A DNA stretch of 64,000 bases, from contig NC_134397.1 of NCBI RefSeq assembly GCF_050003625.1, forward strand, positions 71,088,669-71,152,668. Direction: 5' to 3'. Of this stretch, positions 44,630 through 56,700 are shown piece by piece (position 1 is the stretch's first letter; each line of letters starts with the position of its first letter). The notes under the pieces were generated by a model. It was not told the origin of the DNA, made no database searches, and was given only the letters and a program-made list of their open reading frames with translations. The position numbers and the translations under genes are program-made. This DNA is from Haematobia irritans. Taxonomy: Eukaryota > Arthropoda > Insecta > Diptera > Muscidae.

Positions 44630-44850
44630 GCTGAGTACTATGTTCAGTTTTCAAGCTGAAAACCAGCTTATTTTCACGGTTACTTTTTTTAATCAATTAA
44701 TTTCGAAATATTAAATGGTTCGCAATCAATACATTGGATCTTTTCCATCCATAATTTGAAGAGACTTGATGAAAATGTTATCGTCTTCATATATATTTTT
44801 GCACTTTTAATTTACTGTTTTGGTGAAAAACTCGAACATAGTACTCACCT
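44630..44850. mobile_element. TTAA-flanked MITE, second member
   Basis: Left end GCTGAGTACTATGTTCAGTT after TTAA (44626-44629); right end, reversed, GGTGAGTACTATGTTCGAGT. Related ends occur at 47346 (truncated), 47711 and 51945. Confidence 0.65.
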
Positions 44851-45319
44851 TTATTTAGATAATAAAACAAAACACTTTATTTCGTTTGGTGAAAACCAGA
44901 AGTCAAAGAAGAAAGTTCCCCAAAGAATTTTTTGTTAATAACGTTTTGTTTTATAATACTGCCTTGAAAGTGTTACCGCCGTAACACATGGTTGAAGCTA
45001 AAACAAACATAGAAAAAATCGTTTCCTTGTTTCAGCCATACAGTTACCATTTTTATTTTCACTCGGATATCATGAAGTTGGTACCAGTCGGTTTGTTTTG
45101 CATTTTTAAGAAACTTAATACATACATAGCCACGCTAATGTCCATAATTTCTTGCAAACATCTAAAGATATCATTTGGAGATATGTGTATGATTCATGAC
45201 GACGATTACTAATAACGTGTCATCGACTAGCAATCATGAGAGCGTGATCAACTAGTTAGGATCCCTATTTTTAATATAATACATCGTCTTATTATTGTTA
45301 TTATCCGAATAACGTTCTG

Positions 45320-45325
45320 TATAAA
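45320..45325 (+). promoter_or_regulatory. Candidate TATA box of the serine protease gene
   Basis: TATAAA lies 39 bp before the proposed ATG at 45364. A start about 30 bp downstream would leave a leader of only about 15 bases. Plausible for a digestive or haemolymph protease gene, but TATAAA is common in AT-rich DNA. Confidence 0.3.
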
Positions 45326-45363
45326 CTGATCATACCTTATTTTGCAAAACCATTAACATAGCA

Positions 45364-45463
45364 ATGTTTATTAAATTTAGAGTAAAACTATTTATTAAAT
45401 ACTTTCTCATTGTCGAATCGTTGTTTGCCTACCTTTGTGCTACACAAGACCATAGTGAAAAAA
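45364..45463 (+). CDS. Serine protease exon 1: signal peptide (proposed)
   Basis: ATG 45364 opens MFIKFRVKLFIKYFLIVESL, then FAYLCATQDHSEK: a basic start, a hydrophobic core of about 14 residues and a polar stretch, a typical secretory signal. To join the catalytic exon at 45518 in frame, the intron must start at 45464 with GTCGGT, a weak donor, giving a 54-bp intron. The junction then reads HSEK-R-CLQYKRLLYEN, a sensible pro-region with a Cys. The stronger-looking donor four bases later (GTATAG) breaks the frame. With this choice the three exons sum to 972 nt, exactly 324 codons including stop. An alternative is an unseen upstream exon. Confidence 0.5.
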
Positions 45464-45517
45464 GTCGGTATAGTTAAATTTTTTCTAGATCCGCATTGAA
45501 ATTGTTTGTCATTGCAG

Positions 45518-45791
45518 GATGTTTGCAATATAAGCGGCTATTATATGAGAACAATGTGTCATTCAGTTATTTCTTGGCTGGTGCTGAACAACATAGTATT
45601 ACAGAAGATCGATGTAGATCTCTATTTCCTTTAGTAGTGGGCGGTGAAAATGCATTACCTAAAGAATTTCCATTTGCAGCCCTTCTCGGCAGTTTGGAGA
45701 CTATAGGCAACAACATAAATTGGTTTTGTGGAGGAACGATTATTAGCCAATATTACGTTATGACAGCGGCACATTGTTTTTATTCACCACT
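45518..45791 (+). CDS. Serine protease exon 2: pro-region and catalytic His
   Basis: Acceptor TTTGTCATTGCAG at 45517. The exon reads CLQYKRLLYENN, then RCRSLFPLVVGGENALPKEF, then FCGGTIISQYYVMTAAHCFY. VVGGE is the mature N-terminus. Activation would be after Leu (FPL|VVGG) rather than Arg, as I recall for Drosophila Snake. TAAHC holds the catalytic His and the Cys42/Cys58 disulphide pair. The Cys just before the cleavage site probably pairs with the Cys of the later HPACLP, keeping the light chain attached. No six-Cys CLIP domain is visible. The donor GTAAGT at 45792 splits a Leu codon (CT|G). The product is secreted; the closest relatives are snake-like proteases. Confidence 0.85.
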
Positions 45792-46746
45792 GTAAGTTGA
45801 GTTGAATTTAATTTTATAGACATAAAATTCATCTTATTAAAATTTTTAAGGAAGCATTTTGATTGTCAGTTTTTGTTTATATTTAAAATATATTTATTAA
45901 AGTTATTGGTATACACAGAAAAAATGTCACCAAATTTTTTCAAATTAAAATTTTAATTGAGTTTAAAAAATCATATTCGAAATTTAATTGATTTAACTAA
46001 TTTAATAATTACAAGAAAAACTAATTTTTATTTTAAATTGACATTGCAGATTGAAATTAATTGGATCAATTAATTTCGTGATTGAAGACACACAATATTT
46101 TTTTGTGTAGGTAGGAGTGTTTCGTATTTGTCATCCCCCTACAGCAATTCTAGTTTAGCTACATCACTTAAAAAAATTATTATTTTGTGTCCATAATTAA
46201 CTAAATTTTATGTCGAAATAGCAAGTATCCGATTTGAGATCGTTCCCGGATAACTGGTTATTCGAGCCTAAAGCGTAACACCCATACACAAAAAAAAATC
46301 TGATTTAATCACGAAATTAATTGATCCAAATAATTTTTTAATTGAAATGTCTTCAATCACAGAAAATATAGTATAAATTAAAAAAAAAGTCAAGTCAATC
46401 AAAAAATTAATTGATCCAATTGTTGATGTTGAATCAATTGAATTTTTAATTGAATATTTTTTAAAACTCAATAAAGACTTTAATTGGAAAAATTGAAATT
46501 GAAATTTTTTCTGTGTATGCAACGTTAAAAAATTCAAGCCTACTTTTACCATATAAAATCATTTTATAAACTATCAATAAATTGTTTTGCATATATAATC
46601 GTTTATAGTCGTTTAAATTTTATTTTTTAATTGATTTAATTAATTAAATTAATTGTTTCAATTAAAAATTTAATTGATGATGATTGCAAAACTCATTAAA
46701 AACTTAACTATTTGTAATAACTTAACTTAGTGTTTTTTGTTTCATT

Positions 46747-47164
46747 AGGGCTGTTTTCTTTTTTGCACTGGATACAACATTTGTATGGGGTATCCAGAAC
46801 ATCGTTGCACTGGTGTTCTATCCAGAACATCTCACCAGTGCAAGTCGCGCCGATCTTGCCAGATTGCGTTTTGATAAAGTGACGCTTCATCGATTCACAA
46901 TAGCACTTTATTGTGACTAATTTATCGAAAAACATGTAATTCAAAGTGGTATAGTCTCATAAATAATCGCAGCAGTAAATATTTATTACTAATTGGAGCA
47001 TTTCATACATTAAAAATGCAAGATTTCACTTCTTTTCTGTGATTGTTTTTAAACAGCTGATGACAGTGTTGCATATTTTTGGAGATGTCCTGGATAAACG
47101 AGTACTCTGTTTTCTTTCAGTCCTTCACGGCTTAGGGTATCCAGTGCTAAAAGAAAACAGCCCT
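46747..47164. mobile_element. AGGGCTG-ended MITE, copy 2 (418 bp)
   Basis: Nearly identical to the copy at 43586-44002. The ends are again AGGGCTGTTTTCTTTT on both sides, flanked here by ATT on each side (46744-46746, 47165-47167), a possible 3-bp target duplication. Confidence 0.8.
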
Positions 47165-47710
47165 ATTAAAAAATTGTTTGTTTGGAAATATTTTAGTGAT
47201 ATTCTTTTCTGTGTAGCTACAAAATTAACTAACGAACTGCTTAATTTCTTTTTGAACAATCTGGTTGGTTCAACAGAAGGAAATAATCGAGAAGGTTCAG
47301 CGGTTAAAACTAGAAGTGCCCATATGTAATAGGTACTTTTAGTTAAAGCTGAGTACTATGTTCAGTTTTCAAGCTGAAAACCAGCCGTGAAGGTTACTTT
47401 TTTTAATTAACTAATTTAGAAATATAAAATTATTTGCAATCAATTCCTTGGATCTTTTCCATCCATTATTTGGCAAGACTCGATCAAAATATAATCGTCT
47501 TCATAAATATATTTGTACTTTTAATTTAGTATTTTGGTGAAAAAACCGCTGCCACTTTAACCTAACCTATATTCGGCTGATGCTCCAGCGTCTATCAGTG
47601 ATTATTCTTGATGGAGGCAGCGTGTATGGAAAAATATGTGAAAAACCATCACTTTACTCCATTTGGAAATTCGAAAATTGTTCACCAATATACCTTTTTA
47701 ACAATTTTAA

Positions 47711-47943
47711 GGTGGGTACTATGTTCGGTTTTCGAGTTGAAAACCACTTTATTTTCGCGATTACTTTTCCTAATATAATCAAAATTATAAATGAAAATAA
47801 ACATATTCCTGTAAAGTCTCGCCGAAATCTTTAGGAAAAAGAAACTGCGCGTCAAGTAAGTTAATTTTTCTGCTTCATATTGAACTGTTTTAATAAAGTA
47901 ACCGCGAAAATTTCAACGCGAAAACAGAACATAGTACCTACCT
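47711..47943. mobile_element. TTAA-flanked MITE, complete
   Basis: Ends GGTGGGTACTATGTTCGGTT and, reversed, AGGTAGGTACTATGTTCTGT. Flanked by TTAA (47707-47710, 47944-47947). The uninterrupted target ACAATTTTAAGCGTAATAAC is visible at 42770, proving insertion into a CCCTGCC element. Confidence 0.85.
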
Positions 47944-48588
47944 TTAAGTGTAATAACTATGTTCAGGCACTTCATTTTCGTTTTTATTTAACTCTAGAAA
48001 GCTTAACCTACTTAAAGTCACAGTTTGTCATCATGTGGACAAAATTTGAGGACTTTCGTTTTAAATTTTTATACTTTCACCGATTCTATATACAAATCCT
48101 TATCATTTGAATATGTTTTTGGCTAAAGTTTTATATATAGTGTAACAAAAAAAATCACATTTTCATGAGGGAGAGCGAAAAACTAAAAAACGCATACGTC
48201 TCGCAGACTTAGATAAGCTGTCTAGGATTAAATAAATTATAATAAGCTAGTTGCGCTTGGGGTTTCAAAAATATAAAATGGCTCTTGTAACAATAGTGAT
48301 GACAAAATAGTTTCATTTACATTACTTTTTGATACACTTCCCCCATCACAGTTGGCGATTGTTGTAGTGTCATTTACGAGTCTGTGGTTGCGATGAGGAT
48401 GAAATGGAACTTTGAAATGCTGGCAATTTTTATAACAATTATTACAATTACTCAAATTTTAGTTTTAATTTAATTCAATATAGTTCAACTGAAATGAGAT
48501 TTACCAAATTGAGCTTTATTTTAGTCGAACAAAATCTTTCCCTTCGAATAAAGCCAATTGAGCATTAATGTATGAAATTTTCTTTTAG

Positions 48589-49186
48589 GGGTATCATTAA
48601 TCGCGTTCGGCTTGGTGAATTGGATTTCCATTCGTACTCAGATGACGCAGATCCCGAGAACTTTTTTGTACAAAAACTTATCGAGCATCCTGATTATCGT
48701 CATAATGAACCTTATAATGACATAGGATTGATTCTTTTGACTAAAGCCATAACATTTAACAGCTACAAACATCCGGCCTGTTTACCTTCACCGTATATTA
48801 ATGAAGAACAATTTAACTCGCTAATTGCGATCGGTTGGGGACACACCCAATTTGCTGGTCAGTCATCATCAAGGTTGCAGAAGGTAAAGTTACAACCTTA
48901 TCCTTATGAGAATTGTGCATCATTGGCTGCCTCTAATGAGGGCTTAGATATATTACCATCAGGACTGCGGCCCTCAATTTTATGTGCTGGTTCAACTGAG
49001 ATAAAGGACACATGTCAAGGCGATTCAGGTGGACCATTAGTGGTGCAACATCCCCAATTTCCATGTATGAAAATTGTGGTGGGTATAACATCTACAGGAT
49101 TTAGTGGATGTGCCACACCAAATATTCCTTCGTTGTATACACGAGTAAAGAGCTACTTAGGTTGGATTTACACTTATATAACGTAA
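48589..49186 (+). CDS. Serine protease exon 3: catalytic Asp and Ser
   Basis: Acceptor TTCTTTTAG at 48588. The exon starts by completing the split Leu codon and reads GIINRVRLGELDFHSYSDDA, then YNDIGLILL (catalytic Asp), then DTCQGDSGGPL (catalytic Ser), ending YTRVKSYLGWIYTYIT and TAA at 49184-49186. The residue six before the Ser is Asp, predicting trypsin-like Arg/Lys specificity. One pocket position usually Gly (in PGVYTRV) is Ser here (IPSLYTRV), which may narrow the pocket. Cysteines for four chymotrypsin-fold disulphides are present in this exon and exon 2. It is a likely active extracellular protease of an insect haemolymph or developmental cascade. Confidence 0.92.
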
Positions 49187-49194
49187 ACATTTCT

Positions 49195-49200
49195 AATAAA
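49195..49200 (+). terminator. Polyadenylation signal of the protease gene
   Basis: AATAAA begins 9 bases after the stop codon. The short 3'UTR is consistent with a compact secreted-protease gene. Confidence 0.65.
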
Positions 49201-49223
49201 AAGTTGATGATCAAAACATATGC

Positions 49224-50058
49224 ACTGGTAGAAAAAAGGCGGTACGTGGCCATTACCGTTTGGTATTAATTGATTGGTTCACGTTACCTTCTAATTTTGA
49301 TACCACTTTCTATCAAATCATTTACATCCGGTATTACTATGGTATTAACTATCACATACCCGTAGCATATGATATGTCGCCGTTGCTAAAAAACTAAGTT
49401 GTCGCCTTAGTAGTTTAGTTTGTTCACATAAAGTAAATAGACGCGTTAATTGCAATATTTCTTGGAAAACATGATGACTGAAAAAAACTAAATTTTTGTG
49501 GATATAGCGAAGTATTCGTAAGTATAAAATGTTTTAGAACTATTAGTGTTTTCTAATTCGGAACCATTCTCTCATTAGATACGTAAGAGACATACAAAAG
49601 CTTTTCAAATCTCACAACAGACAGCTTGAGGCATACAGAGTCTGTGATGGGGCATAGAATTCAAAGAATAATTTTGCATGAAAAAAGTGGTGAAGTGTAT
49701 GTACTATGTATTCTATAAATGCGTCAAAGGAAAAGTCATTGTTACGTGTGTTTTATTGAACTAATATGTATTATAACAATAAATACCGGGTTTGTATTAA
49801 ACCCAATACCGTTTTGGTATTATTTGGTAATACCACACTGTTTATACATCAATAACTTAATGGTATAAATATTAATACCGCTTAGGTATTATTTTTAATA
49901 CCATTTTGGTATTTTCATAATACCGTATGATACTTTCATGCTTTGTGTACCGCCTGTACCGTTCGGTATTGATATTGTACCATACGGGGTTGGCTAACTA
50001 TCAATGACGTACGGTATTGATTTGAGCCCGTATGGTAATAATTTTTCTATGAGTGTGT
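49224..50058. mobile_element. MITE rich in GGTATTA/TAATACC motifs
   Basis: Starts TAGAAAAAAGGCGGTACGTG and ends, reversed, ACTCATAGAAAAATTATTAC. Inside, TTTGGTATTA / TAATACCA motifs occur in both directions at 49255, 49330 and 49800-50040. A similar start recurs at 50230 (GGTAGAAAAAAGGGGGTATG). Confidence 0.5.
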
Positions 50059-50450
50059 ATATTGTTTTTCTTTCAAAGTTCACAACGATTTATTTTTTTT
50101 AATGCAGATTCTTGACGTTTATAGGAGGGTACATACTTGAATTTCTTAACCCTAGGATAGGCGATAAGCTTTCGATCACTAAGCGCTCAAAGTCAAATTT
50201 GGTCTGCCCAGATCAAGTAGTCTATCCTAGGGTTAATGGTAGAAAAAAGGGGGTATGTGGCTAATACCATTTGGAATTAACATATTGATTTACGTCACCA
50301 TTTAATTTGATATCACCTTATTTCAAACTTATTTTGGCATGGTATTTCGAATATTATTTCTAAATATTCTAATAAATTAAGCTAATTACACTGAAAAAAT
50401 CCGTAGTTAAACTAATGATAATTTTAACGCTATTCTCGAATGTGCGCTAA

Positions 50451-50625
50451 AAGTGGATTGGTAGGATTGAGTATATGAGAGCTATATAAGAATATGGACC
50501 GATATGAACCACACTTTACGCATATGCGAGCATCACTACAGCAAATTGGATGAAATTTCGAAATTATTGTATTCTCTCCAGAAGTAAAATCGGGCGATTT
50601 TACTTCATGGGGCTATGCCAATATA
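50451..50625 (+). repeat. Diverged unit of the tandem-repeat element
   Basis: GTATATGAGAGCTATATAAG, then AATATGGACCGATATGAACC and AAATTGGATGAAATTTC follow the order of a 153-bp unit, but with many changes and no neighbours. Confidence 0.5.
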
Positions 50626-50814
50626 AACCAAATGCGTGTCGGTTGTGGTCTTCAACTAGCTCTAAGTGGAAAATATAAGTCAACTTTTTGTGATATTTAA
50701 TTTCGACTTTTGATGTCAACTAAAATTGATATTAACAACCTTTTCAAAAATCTACTTTTACAAATTAAAAAAAAAATAATAATAAAATTCGTCGTTTTAA
50801 ATCCGATATCATCC

Positions 50815-51940
50815 GCCTCCTCGCAAAAGTGCCGTCACTATTGAGAAGTTGTACCACGCCAAGTTACTACAATAAAGTATCGCATGAGTGCAATTATTAG
50901 GTGCGTTTTTAGATCAATTTAGAACGACGCCAATAAGAGCCTCTTCAAACTATCAGAAAAGTGCATTTTGAGATAGTTGTAAAAGAATCATTGTGGTCAA
51001 GTAAAACAAGATTGTTTAGGTGTTTATTAATTTGAATAACAATTTATAAATTACTCCAGGTAAAACATTTATACGAATAAAAACACATCGAACATTGTCG
51101 TAACAAAGGCATTATGGATAGAATAAAAATTTTATTGAGGCTTATTGTTTTTTTTTTCTTTTACATAGGAATATTATTTGCAGGCGAGTGTATTGTATAC
51201 TTAGAACTATACTTGTCTTATACACTTTGTTATGAATGAAATGCTACAACAACTTTGAGATGATTTATATTTAACTAACATACACAATGAGCAATCGTAT
51301 TTTACTTGACCACAATGATTTGTTTACAACTATCTTAAACTGCAATTTTTCTAATAGATTGAAGGGGTTCTAATTAGTGTCGTTCTAAATTTATCTAAAA
51401 AGGCACCTAATAATTGCACTCATGCGATGCTTTTGTGTAGTAATTTGGCGTGAAGAACTTGTCAATAGTGACAGCGCTTTTTCGACGAGTTTTGGATATC
51501 GTATACGACTGTTTTCGACGTAGTGGGGATTCTCAGAAGCGGCGTCAACTTCAAAAAATGTTTACAGGGATGTCGCATAAAACTATAGGAGTAATGGTCA
51601 GGCATGTTTTCTGTTTACTATGATATTTAATTGACTTTGCGAATCTATATTCTTTGGTTTATAAGATTCGGCCCTACCGAACTTTTGGCCGTTCACTTGT
51701 TTTCCCCGCCAGCATTTCAAAGTTCCATTTCATCCTCATCGCTACCACAGACTCGTAAGTGACACTGCAACAATCGCCAACTGTGATGGGGGAAGCGTAT
51801 GAAATGTACATGAAAGTATTTTGCCATCACTATTATTAAAAGAGCCATTTTATATTTTGTGAAACAGCTAGTTGCGCTTGCTTCTTATAATTTATTTAAA
51901 TAAAATCGATAATGAAGTGCTGAAAACATAGTTATTTCGC
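50815..51940. mobile_element. CCCTGCC-family fragments, mixed orientation
   Basis: Segment 50820-51010 (AAGTTGTACCACGCCAAGTT) is mirrored at 51330-51570 (TCGTATACGACTGTTTTCGA), so this part is itself an inverted repeat. 51660-51705 holds a stray hairpin end of the tandem-repeat element. 51711-51940 is the other terminal part (GCCAGCATTTCAAAGTTCCA). Confidence 0.55.
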
Positions 51941-52799
51941 TTAAAGGCCGGTACTCTGTTTGTTGGTGTGAAAAAAGATCCCCTAAATCATTGTTTCGCG
52001 TTGAAAAATTATAGTGTTGACAATATATTTTGAGGGAAAAAACAGCCATTTTGGGACTTTTTTGCATTTATTTCGTCGAAATGTATTGACAACATCGCAG
52101 ACTGCCACGAAATGATTACATATACATACAGTGATGCCATGCGTAGGGAAAAATCCTTTTTGTAGGGATTTTTTCCTAAAATTACACCTGTAGGGAAAAA
52201 AGGACAGATTTTTCATTTTTCTACAAATGTAAAGAATTTTTACAATTTCCAGAGTTTACTACATTTTGCAACAAGAAGAGTACTTTTCCTTAATATTCCA
52301 GATATTTGAAGATACAAAATATATGGTAGTCAAAGCTTCAACGAATGGAATACGCAATTCACCGTTAACGAAGTTCGAGTTTAACCGCTAAAATCGCTAA
52401 AGTAAAAACTAAATCAGTAAGAAAAATGCATGAAATTATACATATTTGCTGCAAATTTTATTATAACTTGATGGGGAAAAGACCAAAGCAAATTTTCACA
52501 AAGTTTGTATTCCTTAAAATGGATTATTAAAGAAAAGTAATCGTGAAAAAATTACGTTTTTAGCGGCTAAACTCGAACTTAATACCCACCTTATTACTGA
52601 AAAGAACTTGTCCAATAAGCTCGAATAAGTATTGTAATAATATGTAGTTTAAATAACTGGGACATTAAACCGGCCTGCATTGGTGTCAGGCTAACATAAA
52701 AATAGTAAATGTAGGATTTTTATTCCGGAATATCTTCAAAAACTGTTTTACAACTGTTACATTCACAACAGTTTTTAATGTTTTAGAAAAATGTCGTCT

Positions 52800-53588
52800 C
52801 CCTGCCAGCATTTCAAAGTTCCATTTCATCTTCATCGCTACCACAGACTCGTAAATGTCACTACAACCATCATACTGTGATGGGGGGCAGCATATCATAA
52901 AGTACAAAATGTACTTCATACATGTATTTTGCCATCACTAGTTTTACAAAAGCCATTTTATTTTTTGTGAAACGCCAAGCGCAACCAGCTTGTTATATTT
53001 TATTTAAATAAAAACGAAAATAAAGTTCTTAAAACATAGATTTTACGCTTAAAATTGTGAAAGGTATATTGGTGAACAATTTTTGATTTTCCAAATGGAA
53101 TAAAGTGATTGTTTTTCAAATATTTTACAGACACGCTGCCTCCATCGAATAAAAGCACTGGCTGATAGACGCTGCAACATGTAACTCGCTACTTGTAACT
53201 CTACCTCATCATTAATGCAAAAAATTATGTTAAATGTGATGTGATAGTGGTATAAATGTTATATTTTTACGAATTTGTAAATAATTAATCAAATTAATAA
53301 ATATCTAAACAAACGTGTTTTACTCGACCACAATGATTCTTTTACCACTATCTTAAAATGTGCTTTTTCTGATTGTTTGGAGGGTCTCTTATTGGCGTCG
53401 TTCTAAATTGATCTATAAAGGCACCTAATAATTGCACTCATGCGAAACCTTTTTGTAGTAACTTGGCGTGGTACAACATCTCAATAGTGACGGCACTTTT
53501 CCGACGAGTTTTTGATATCGTATATGATTGTTTTCGACGTACTGGGGATTCTCAGAAGCGCCCCCAAATTCAAAAAATGTTGGCAGGG
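52800..53588. mobile_element. CCCTGCC-ended element, shortest complete copy (789 bp)
   Basis: Left end CCCTGCCAGCATTTCAAAGT; right end, reversed, CCCTGCCAACATTTTTTGAA. It carries ACACGCTGCCTCCATCG, the AATTGCACTCATGCGA motif and TCGTATATGATTGTTTTCGA in the expected order with no nested insertion, so it gives the simplest view of the family. Non-coding. Confidence 0.75.
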
Positions 53589-54180
53589 CTAGTGAAGAAA
53601 ATAAAATCGTGGAAAGTTCGTAAATTGTAGAAATCTGACCCGAAGAAACACGCGGCCATTAAAGTCCACAAGAAAAATGTTGGTAGTGTTAAAAATGAGC
53701 AATGATGTTGCACTGCTCGAAATCCGAATAAAAATGTCAATTAAACATTTGGTCCCTTTATTGAAGGATATAATCCCTGACTATTAATTTTAAAGAAATT
53801 GAAATCAATATAAAATATTTGCCATTTGCTTGCCAAATTTGTTTGAATTTAGTACCGTATGGAAAAATGTAGGGAAAAAAATTTTGGGCGTAGGGAAAAA
53901 AAGGGAATTTTTAGGAGCCGCGTAGGGAATTTTCAAAAAAACTTCCTAGCATCACTGTATACATACGCAACTAGTGCCTCGATTTACACACACACGCAAA
54001 CAAAATAAATAATTTGAAAAAGAAGAAGCAGACGAAGTTATTTTACAAATATCTTTGGAATTAAAAAACTAATTTTACAATGCTGCATTTTATTTTTTGG
54101 AACATAGCAATTAATTCTTGTGATTCCATTCATTGCTACCTCGGTACTATACATTTTGGTTGAAGTGCTAATGCTTGTTT
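53589..54180. other. Unrecognised interval with GTAGGGAAAAA motifs
   Basis: GTAGGGAAAAAAATTTTGGG/GTAGGGAAAAAAAGG motifs near 53870-53930 also occur around 52140-52205 in opposite sense (GTAGGGAAAAATCC), both next to CATCACTGTAT/ATACAGTGATGCC. They probably mark the two ends of one split MITE. No gene. Confidence 0.4.
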
Positions 54181-54241
54181 TGGAACATAAATTGCACTTT
54201 TTCTGATTGTTTGAAGGGGCTCTTATTGGCGTCGTTCTAAA

Positions 54242-55690
54242 CCCAATAAACACAAACGTTTGAAAAATGCTAAATTTCAACAATTTTTCAAACATTTTTT
54301 CAAAGGATTAGGGTAATATTCAAGTTGAAAAATTGTTGAGAAAATCGCGTTCTCAACAAAAAACAGACATTACCCTCAACAGTGAAATTCAACACATTAG
54401 CAATAATATCTCAAGTGTTATCCTCAAATTGAAATGCATCGCTACTCAATAATTTGTCAAACAATTTTCGATGCGAGTCAAATTCAAAATTAACATCGTT
54501 GCAAATACTTTTCAACCTAAATTTGTATGAATGATATCCCCACTTCAAATTGAAAGTCAAAGCCAAAATTCTATGAATTTTGTATAATTTATTCATTTTC
54601 ATCAAAATAAAATATATAATAATACACTACACTACATAATACATTACAATACCAATTGATAAATAATAATCTTATTAAACATATCAACAAATAGAACAAA
54701 AAAAAAAAAACAAACAAACAACAAAACTTTAAGTATCTTAAACATTATTAGTAAACACTTTTGCATTGATAATTCGTTTTCCTTCCTTTTGGTGTCATAA
54801 AACAGCATTACAATTTATTAACATATGGGCAATTTCAAATTAGGAACGTACTGGACAGCGTGTTAGAATTGATTTCCAGCAGAACGAATTCACAAAATAT
54901 CCATTTTAAACTGATAATAGCATATGAATTAAACTGACGATGTGATGCACACTTTCACCCAGATGTTGTTGATTTCAACAATTTGTTGTTTTTAACAATT
55001 TTAATTGGTTGCACTTGTAATGTTTCTGGAAACTTTTTCTTGTCGATAAGCCACTCTTTTTTCATTGGTCAGCTTCTTAATGTTTGCAAGAATGTAGCAT
55101 CCAAAGATTTTAGTTTTCTGCAAAGAGATTTAAATTTAGTGACTTCTCTAAAGTGTTGATTTAATTTTTCATATTGACGTACCAATTTTTATAAACTATT
55201 TGAAGCAATTCCAGTTAATTGTCCACCATTTTTTCATCGGTCAGCTTTTTATTGTTTTCAGAACGTAGAATCCATAATTTTAGTTTCCTGCAAAGAGATA
55301 TGCATTTAGTGACTTCCTTAAAGTTTTATTTCATTTCTTATTTTCACTTACCTATTTTAATAAACTATTTGGTTATTTGTCTAAAATTTTCCATTTTTTT
55401 ATTTCTTGCAATTGACCACGAACTTCGTTGCACAAATAAGTATTGAAAACCACATGGTTTTTTCCTTGCATTTTAGGGTAGTGTTTTGTCAAAGTTTTCT
55501 CATATTATCTTCAACACCTTTTCAAAGATTTCGTCAACATTTTGGCAAATTGGAAGTAATTCGCAAGCAATTTGAAGGTGTATTGAAGATGAGCTATTTC
55601 AAGTCAAGTTGAATTTATGTTGAAAATTATATTTACCCTCAAACTGAAAAGTTGTTGCATTTGAAAAACGCTCATCCTGTGTTTATTGGG
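54242..55690. mobile_element. CCCAATAAACACA-ended element (1449 bp)
   Basis: Perfect 13-bp terminal inverted repeat CCCAATAAACACA at both ends, followed by CGTTTGAAAAATG / GGATGAGCGTTTTTCAAATG. It is inserted in a CCCTGCC element: the target GTTCTAAATTGATC is split between 54241 and 55691. The interior is rich in CAACA/TGTTG words in both directions (for example TTGAGAAAATCGCGTTCTCAA near 54332). No transposase frame. Confidence 0.7.
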
Positions 55691-55714
55691 AATTTATTAA
55701 AAAAAGGCACCTAA

Positions 55715-56700
55715 TAATTGCACTCATGCAATACTTTTTTGTAGTAACTTGGCGTGGTACAACTTCTCAATAGTGACGGCGCTTTTCCGACGAGTTTTGG
55801 ATGTCGTATACGATTGTTTTCGAGGTGGTGGGGATTCTCAGAAGAGCCGTCAAATTCAAAACATGTTGGTAGGGTTTCGACTAATTTTGTTTTATAAAAA
55901 ACTTGGCAACAATATTGACCAAAAGTGCCAAAGAGTGTTTCGTTTAAGAGGGAGCTTTGCCATTCCAAAACTGAGGCGCTAGAGGTCTCTGCTAACATAA
56001 TACCATGAAGTTTGTGTTGGTGTGGCTCTCAAATGTCTTGAACCGTAAAAACGTAATACAAAAAAGTGATGACAGTAAATTACAATAGAAAGTGTAGGTG
56101 AAAATGAATATGTATTATGACTTCTTGCATTTTTATGTTCTTCTTCCTGGAAAAATGGAGAAAGACGTCTAGACTTTAGATAATTTATAGATGTGCCGTC
56201 ACTTTTATTAATTTTAAAGAAAAAATAATTTTTTAATTGTTGACTTGAACCATCCCCATATAAGTTATGTAGAAATTACAAACTATAACGTGGACATTTA
56301 TTTTAAATTTTAGCGGCTAAACATGGTCAGTCATTTCATAATAAATTTATATAAAAAAACTATTAAGTAAATAAATCATCTGGTATAAAAAATGTTCATA
56401 TTTTAGATAAAATCTGAAAATTGTGAAAACGAAAAACAAAGGGAGTTAAGAATTCCCCTATTCTCTTCATTTTCGGAAGTGTCAAGGTATGTTTGACATA
56501 AACGTGTCATCTATGTAAAATAATGTCATTTAATCTTCATTTTCGGAACTGTCAAAATATCTATGGGTAGTAACTAGTAGTAGGTAAAGGAACGCAGCTA
56601 TTATATACAAAAACATGAGGGAACAAGAAAAAAATGTCACCAATACGCTTCACAATTAAATTGGCAACATTGGCTTCCGAATGGCCACTAGAGAAGGAAC
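55715..56700 (+). repeat. 986-bp segmental duplication, copy 1 (source)
   Basis: Starts TAATTGCACTCATGCAATAC and ends GAATGGCCACTAGAGAAGGA + AC. Matches 59901-60886 almost base for base (same length; a few substitutions and small indels). On the left it continues naturally into a CCCTGCC element (AGGCACCTAATAATTGC), as in other family members, so this is the original context. Only the first about 160 bp are repeat; the rest is otherwise unique here. Confidence 0.9.

Larger units (their letters stand above)
45792..48588 (+). other. Protease intron 2 (2797 bp), MITE-filled
   Basis: GTAAGT at 45792 to TTCTTTTAG at 48588. It contains two ACACAGAAAAAA...TTTTTTCTGTGT-type MITEs (about 45914-46110 and 46286-46520), the second AGGGCTG MITE (46747-47164), a truncated and a complete TTAA-flanked MITE, and parts of a CCCTGCC element (47578-48425). 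No additional exon seen. Confidence 0.75.
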
